A stretch of DNA of 64,000 bases from Phoronis australis (lineage: Eukaryota > Phoronida > Phoronidae). The stretch spans positions 956,849-1,020,848 of the forward strand of contig NMRA01000084.1 in the NCBI GenBank assembly GCA_002633005.1. The letters run 5' to 3'. The position numbers and the translations under genes are program-made. The notes beneath the pieces are model-generated. The model did no database searches. It saw only the letters and a program-made list of their open reading frames with translations, and was not told the origin of the DNA. Within the stretch, counting starts at the first letter, position 1. Each line of letters begins with the position of its first letter. Shown one piece after another: positions 48,901-64,000 of the stretch.

Positions 48901-51321
48901 AGTGAAACTAAATGAAGCACTATGACCAGATGTCTTTTGCATTCCAAGTTCCTTCAAGAAGTCACTAATGTAATGCTAAGCTACTAAAAAAGCGGGACGC
49001 CTCTTTCACCAGCTGCACAACCACCTACACATAATAAACACAAGAATGCTCACAACGTTGGAGATAGAAAGGCAATCAATCGTAACCTGATCAACAAATG
49101 AAGACCTTCTTTGCTCCAATATAGTGAATGGTTACACATCAAAATTCTCGTTTAGTCTTTCGTAAACTAGTGGGAATTTTCTCAGAGTTTACAAGCCTGT
49201 TACTGAGTAACTCCACTGTATTGTTTATGACCCTAAACCACCTGGCCTTAGATAATTGTCCCAAACATCCATAACACCTTATATCCACCCTGGTTACAGG
49301 TAAGTATATCCATTTGGCTTTAGGTAACTCTTCGAGGTACACCTGATTTTCAGCACCACGAAGTGAAGGATTAATTTTCAGGCTCGCTGCTTCTGGACAA
49401 CAGCCTGCAAGATGGCGCTGCTGTTGGATCATAACTGTTAAAGCTTATGACATGTCTCTAAGATGAAGAAAACTATAACTTGAATATTAAAATTAAACAG
49501 AGCGACAATTAAAAATTGAATTTAAAAGGAGTTAAAAGTTGTTTTGATACCAATGACCAAGACTGTATAAGCATATTAAGTAGAAACGTTTGTAAAAAAT
49601 TTTATCAAAAATTCATCATTTCAAACATTGTTCTTCCTCACAACTTATTGACAGAAACAACAGCAGCCATTCACTAGACAAGTGTAATAGTGTAATAGTG
49701 CAAACAGATGTCCTGTTGTAACCCCCAAAATTTCAAAAGATGGCAATGCATATGGGTTTAGTAGTAACTACAGTATAACACAGTCAATTAAATATTGGAA
49801 AATGCTTAATGACTTTGGCTAACATAATGCATTTTGAAAAGTCCTATGCAGCACTAATTTTGTCAATTCCGAATTTCAAGTTTCAAGGAGGTATAAATCA
49901 TGTTAGTGATGGTGAATCATTCTGTTGAAGCAATCAAAGATAACATTTTGCTTTAGGACACGTGGTTGGCATCAAAATATCACAGTTTACGTGGCATGCT
50001 CTAACTGCCCTAAGTGTGGCATGTAGCAGAGACTTGCACAGTCTATCAAAATCTTCTGCTCGACAGTGCGCATAAACTGTCTGGCAGAAATCACCAGATT
50101 ATTAACTCTCATTATAGTTTTGAATTCTTAAGAAAAACTCACAAGAACTTTCACTGAGGGGTCCACATGATCTTAATCAGGTGGTCAGTGTAATGGGTCC
50201 AGCCATAGTAGCCTAAGAATGCCACAAAAACATCAGGACACCTGCCACTCACGTTTTAGGTCTCTTGCTGCAATAATATTGGTGTCCTCCCGTTTCTTGA
50301 GAAGCGATTCAAAAGTTCTTTATCCTTTCAGTTTGGACTCATGGGGGGCGTTAGTTTCAATAGCATCAGTAGTAATGGTCATCACAGGAATCGCGGATGT
50401 TTTATTGTAACCAATTTCAAATCAAACCAAGAATAAGAAAGTAATGACATTGATTTAAAAGTGCGAATACCACGAATTTCACCTCGGAAACAACTCCATA
50501 CGAAGGTCTACACCAACCAACATGCTAACATACAATTTAGCACCCAGAGAGAGATTTGATGAAATAAGTTCCTGCTATGGTACCATCCCACATACACAGA
50601 CCATTAAAGTAAAATGAGGGTATGAGGGAATGGACCCACACGATCTCCAGTCCTAGGGTCAGTTGGGGCAACATTATTTTGTCATTTTTGCTTCCAATTT
50701 TAATGGACCTGTTGACCCGAGCTAAGCAATTACAATACGTCAATGAAATTATTTTTGCACCAATGACGCAGGGCACATAAAATTATCATGCAAATAAATA
50801 TTAAAACAGTTCAGCCCGAAACAAACTGCACATATTAAATATTATATACTAACAAAAGAATATCGTAGAAGTAATAAGAAAATCGCATGAGAGCATTTTC
50901 GGTGAGGCTTTGGATTCGGAGGCGATGGATAACTGGCACGTGGGAAAGTCAGAAACTCTTCAGTTCTGGGGCACTGGCATCTGTATCACTATAAGCCCTG
51001 AAAGAGATGGCAACTCGTGCATTAGTTTGACGGAACAGAGTCCAGAAAAGCTACACAACTTAAAATTGCAAAGCGTATTGTGCTGCAGTGAATTTCGGCT
51101 GGAGACAAGACTAAATGAGCAGTCTTTTGTTCCAATTAATAGCCGAAACACAAACACAAAAATTAATTTGAAAATAACCCCAAAGCACTAAAACTGGTGT
51201 CTGAATTTCCCTGCAATTGCTAACAACCAAAAGATTTTATGATCAAATAGAGCTTTCACCAGCGACTGATGTGAAATGGCTCAATTTTGAAACGGGCCAA
51301 GTTGGCAAACAGCCAATTAAA

Positions 51322-63216
<11,895 letters not shown>

Positions 63217-64000
63217 CTAAAACGAAAAGGCCACATATCATTGAGGACATAAATGATGTGAAAATTTGGCTAATAAACTTCGACACATTAGAGATTTTGA
63301 TATTTCAGAAACACAATAGGTTTTTGTCAGGAGTAGAGCAATTAACAGATTACTTGTCAAAAAGGTATGCCTAATTTATCGTAACGGAGGTGTTTGTGAA
63401 TGTTTTTGTTTTTTGGCCAGTCCCCCTAAATCTATCTCTACATGTCTAGCATAGCCGCATTGAGAAAGAGACTCGTCAAAATGTCAATGACAAGAAGTAC
63501 TTGACAAATGCAATCAGACAAAAGTCCATTATCCACCATATTGGTGTTAACTCTATGTCAAGTGCAAAACAGACAAGATACTGTTCCCCTATCATGACAG
63601 ACAATTCTGCCTGCAGATTTTTTCCAGTAATTCCTGCTGAAAATTATGGGTAATGACTCATCACAACTCATCATACTGGCCATAATCTCTTCTCACTGTC
63701 TGTCTATGTGGCCACAATGGTCCGCTACGTACAGAGTAACCTTATTCCAATGAATGTACACAATGTACAGCGAACTAAGAGGCTTGTCAACAACTCGATT
63801 ACCAGTACATATCGCTTTATTGACCTTTGGCTAGTATTAAATTTTCTAATGCCACGGTATAAGCCGTGAAAGTTTTACTTTGGTTGCTCTAAGTATGATG
63901 ACTTTTTGATAGCATTTAACTTGCATTATTTAACACTGTTATAAAACCGCCGCCTGTGAACAACTCAATCACTGCAAAAGCATAATCATGAACAAAGCCA
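63217..64000. other. TMEM245 intron, no exon seen
   Basis: Exon 63216 begins at an AG acceptor, so more 5' exons must exist beyond the window. Nothing in 63217-64000 was recognised as one. No repeat matching the other families was noticed here. Confidence 0.5.

Larger units (their letters stand above)
44281..51321. other. Intergenic stretch without recognised genes
   Basis: No frame here shows recognisable protein similarity or exon structure. It contains a GC-rich hairpin at 44553-44576, a cgtccgtcc-type repeat at 45920-45965 with following GC-rich text, and AT-rich unique-looking sequence. A 97-codon minus frame at 49432-49139 was seen but has no features supporting a gene. The 3' UTR of TMEM245 must begin below 51321. 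Confidence 0.45.

Noticed and set aside
49139-49432. 97-codon minus-strand frame
   Set aside because: No recognisable motif, no splice context, and composition like the surrounding non-coding DNA.
50219-50410. Minus-strand NKTSAIPVMTITTDAIE-like frame as the TMEM245 C-terminus
   Set aside because: No AG acceptor lies in a usable position upstream; the 51386-51322 exon has the correct phase and acceptor.

Overview
This is a window of animal nuclear DNA. It has AT-rich intergenic sequence, long introns with GT/AG boundaries, no operons, and many retroelement and DNA-transposon relics. Four recognisable conserved genes were rebuilt exon by exon from translated similarity, splice sites and intron phase. 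Together with Ty3/Gypsy, Penelope-like and Harbinger-like relics, they suggest an invertebrate, perhaps an invertebrate deuterostome; no species can be named. The assembly is scaffold-grade: it has one 553-base N gap and two single-N joins, and each single-N join is flanked by near-identical ~590-bp copies.

Layout: 90-915 is a Gypsy-type retrotransposon relic. 1055-2241 is a false-looking tandem duplication around an N. 3246-5501 (+) holds three internal exons of V-ATPase subunit F (ATP6V1F); its first and last exons were not found. 9162-10684 (-) holds the last two exons of an unidentified coiled-coil protein. 13296-28325 (+) is a complete TTC25/ODAD4 gene (outer dynein arm docking), with 17 exons per transcript and two alternative first coding exons. 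29300-43012 (-) is a complete GMPPA gene (GDP-mannose pyrophosphorylase regulatory subunit, 9 exons, 424 aa), tail-to-tail with TTC25. 43.0-51.3 kb has no recognised gene. 51322-63216 (-) is TMEM245 from its middle to its probable C-terminus; its 5' exons lie beyond 64000.

The genes are unrelated housekeeping and ciliary functions (proton pumping, cilium assembly, glycosylation control, membrane protein) and do not form a pathway. The most interesting structure is inside them. TTC25 can start its first TPR from either of two exons, carries an extra in-frame Cys-containing exon, and ends in a run of phase-1/phase-1 mini-exons that can each be skipped in frame. TMEM245 introns carry a same-strand repeat family with CTCF-core-like motifs, and a Harbinger-like MITE sits 24 bp from a splice acceptor. 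A 19-bp minisatellite starts about 23 bp from a GMPPA splice donor.
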